A stretch of DNA of 44,135 nt, from positions 1-44,135 of the forward strand of contig CALUSA010000010.1 in NCBI GenBank assembly GCA_944323275.1, written 5' to 3'. Position 1 is the first letter of the stretch; each line of letters opens with the position of its first letter. Below are positions 43,622-44,135 of this stretch, piece by piece. The translations under genes and the position numbers were made by a program. The notes beneath the pieces are model-generated. The model was not told where the DNA came from, did not search any database, and saw nothing but the letters and a program-made list of their open reading frames with translations. The DNA is from Candidatus Gastranaerophilales bacterium. Its GTDB lineage: Bacteria > Cyanobacteriota > Vampirovibrionia > Gastranaerophilales > Gastranaerophilaceae.

Positions 43622-43704
43622 AACTAAATTTGCCTCGGTAGCCGGAGCGAGCGAAGCTTGCGAGTTAAAAATTAAAACGGCAGCTCTATCCAACCACACG
43701 AGGC
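43622..43704. repeat. partial direct and inverted copies of the tRNA-Arg 5' region
   Basis: Bases 43622-43642 are identical over 21 bases to 43710-43730, which cover ten bases of the tRNA leader and the first 11 bases of the tRNA. Bases 43683-43704, read on the minus strand, resemble tRNA positions 1-26 (GCCTCG at the start and TTGGATAGAGC at the end), with a shorter, changed middle. The two fragments point at each other, so GCCTCG...CGAGGC can close a hairpin. Neither fragment makes a complete tRNA. This is a rearranged remnant, perhaps from insertion or recombination at the tRNA. Confidence 0.7.
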
Positions 43705-43719
43705 TAAACAACTAAATTT

Positions 43720-43793
43720 GCCTCGGTAGCTCAGTTGGATAGAGCGATAGCGTCCTAAGCTGTGCGTCGTTGGTTCGAGTCCAATCCGGGGCA
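43720..43793 (+). tRNA. tRNA-Arg (anticodon CCU)
   Basis: The 74-base cloverleaf has a 7-base-pair acceptor stem (GCCTCGG with CCGGGGC, one U-G), a D-arm GCTC/GAGC, an anticodon stem ATAGC/GCTGT with loop GTCCTAA (anticodon CCT), and a T-arm GTTGG/CCAAT around TTCGAGT. Discriminator base A. The 3' CCA is not encoded and must be added by enzyme. It reads AGG codons. tRNA genes of this kind are common integration sites of phages and islands. Confidence 0.95.
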
Positions 43794-44135
43794 AGTTTTT
43801 TATTTGTTCATCTTTTGTATTTGCGGACTCTCACGATTCGGATTTTCTGTTGGAAAATCCTCACTGGTTGTAATTTAACGACCGGTTTTATTTGTACGGA
43901 TACTTTGATTATTTTGGACAGCCCGCTCTGCGAGGGCGTTTTCAGGTCGGAAAATTAGGTTTACCAAAAAAATCAAACTGCCGAAATGGACTTTTTTCGG
44001 ACTGTACGGATAGTTTGAGATTTTCGTAATATAGCTGAATTACGCACCGATTTTGAATTGTACGGATAAAATGATTATTTTGGTAAAGTCCAGTTCCGCA
44101 AATAATTAAATTTTTGGTTCCTCTTTTTTTAGAAA
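43794..44135. other. gene-free 342 bases after the tRNA
   Basis: No credible gene is present. The only open frame (43770-43958) starts inside the tRNA and shows no protein-like pattern. The stretch holds the TGTACGGATA repeats described separately, short hairpin-capable bases (CCGAAA at 43981 with TTTCGG at 43995-44000) and AT-rich ends. No attL or integrase is visible; the window ends before the next feature. Confidence 0.6.
43893..44068 (+). repeat. three direct repeats of TGTACGGATA
   Basis: TGTACGGATA occurs at 43893-43902, 44003-44012 and 44059-44068. Copies one and three are followed, after three bases, by TGATTATTTTGG, giving units of 25 bases that agree at all but the three spacer bases; copy two diverges after GTTTGA. 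The spacing is 110 and 56 bases. They may be protein-binding sites or traces of a duplicated element. Confidence 0.75.

Noticed and set aside
43632-43704. A second, complete tRNA gene on either strand
   Set aside because: The ends pair as GCCTCG/CGAGGC, but neither strand gives a T-arm with TTCRA or a paired anticodon arm, so it is a rearranged fragment.
43770-43958. 62-codon open frame after and partly inside the tRNA
   Set aside because: Starts within the tRNA T-arm, has no ribosome-binding site and no protein-like pattern; the bases contain repeats instead.
1-44135. CRISPR array, insertion sequence or prophage
   Set aside because: No regularly spaced repeats with unique spacers, no transposase or integrase and no phage structural genes were found. 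The TGTACGGATA repeats are irregularly spaced and too few.

Overview
The window is AT-rich DNA with short intergenic gaps and genes on both strands in small operons. It looks like a Gram-negative-type bacterium. Supporting signs are a split glycyl-tRNA synthetase beta subunit (glyS), a YajQ protein, a GmhA-like sugar isomerase, an SLH-domain surface protein and a flagellar stator pair (motA/motB). Together with several secreted or coiled-coil proteins of lineage-specific appearance, this fits the non-photosynthetic gut Cyanobacteriota (Gastranaerophilales/'Melainabacteria') best. That placement is inferred from gene content, not computed. No rRNA, CRISPR array, transposase, integrase or phage gene is visible. 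One tRNA gene (Arg, anticodon CCU) lies near the right edge.

Layout. 1-6000: a small protein, a membrane metallopeptidase-like protein, glyS with a PDZ protein, and a strongly translated alpha-glucan phosphorylase homologue (GT35) in which the PLP-binding lysine is replaced by serine. 6000-12600: two envelope genes, a SIMPL protein, a DAACS symporter, motA-motB and the tRNA-t6A genes tsaE-tsaB. 12600-20150: a secreted protein, thioredoxin reductase, a flavin reductase-rubredoxin fusion with a SIS isomerase, a 500-residue unknown, an alpha/beta hydrolase, the SLH protein and HU. 20290-28600: a SpoIID-like protein, alanine dehydrogenase, pyrF, yajQ, repeat and coiled-coil proteins, rarA, and small secreted or membrane proteins. 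28640-30330: a second SIMPL protein and a panE homologue, followed by an unusual GAGTG-rich 190-nt transcript segment ending in a terminator.

30576-37987 is the most unusual part. A kinase-like protein with a C-terminal membrane anchor is divergent from four coupled genes: an HAD phosphatase, a radical SAM/SPASM-like enzyme, a coiled-coil protein and a divergent GH13-like glycosidase. Adjacent reading frames overlap or are separated by one base. The kinase, the phosphatase and the coiled-coil protein share a short Ser-Phe-Lys-Gly/Ala motif near the N-terminus, just before the conserved domain. I propose this as a candidate undescribed functional unit; its role is unknown.

37976-44135: a YkgJ-type cysteine-cluster protein, a secreted alpha/beta hydrolase, a secreted DUF1893-DUF362 fusion, a secreted protein homologous to the C-terminal part of the SLH protein, a zinc alcohol dehydrogenase, then tRNA-Arg. 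The tRNA is preceded by direct and inverted partial copies of its own 5' half and followed by about 340 gene-free bases holding three copies of a TGTACGGATA repeat.
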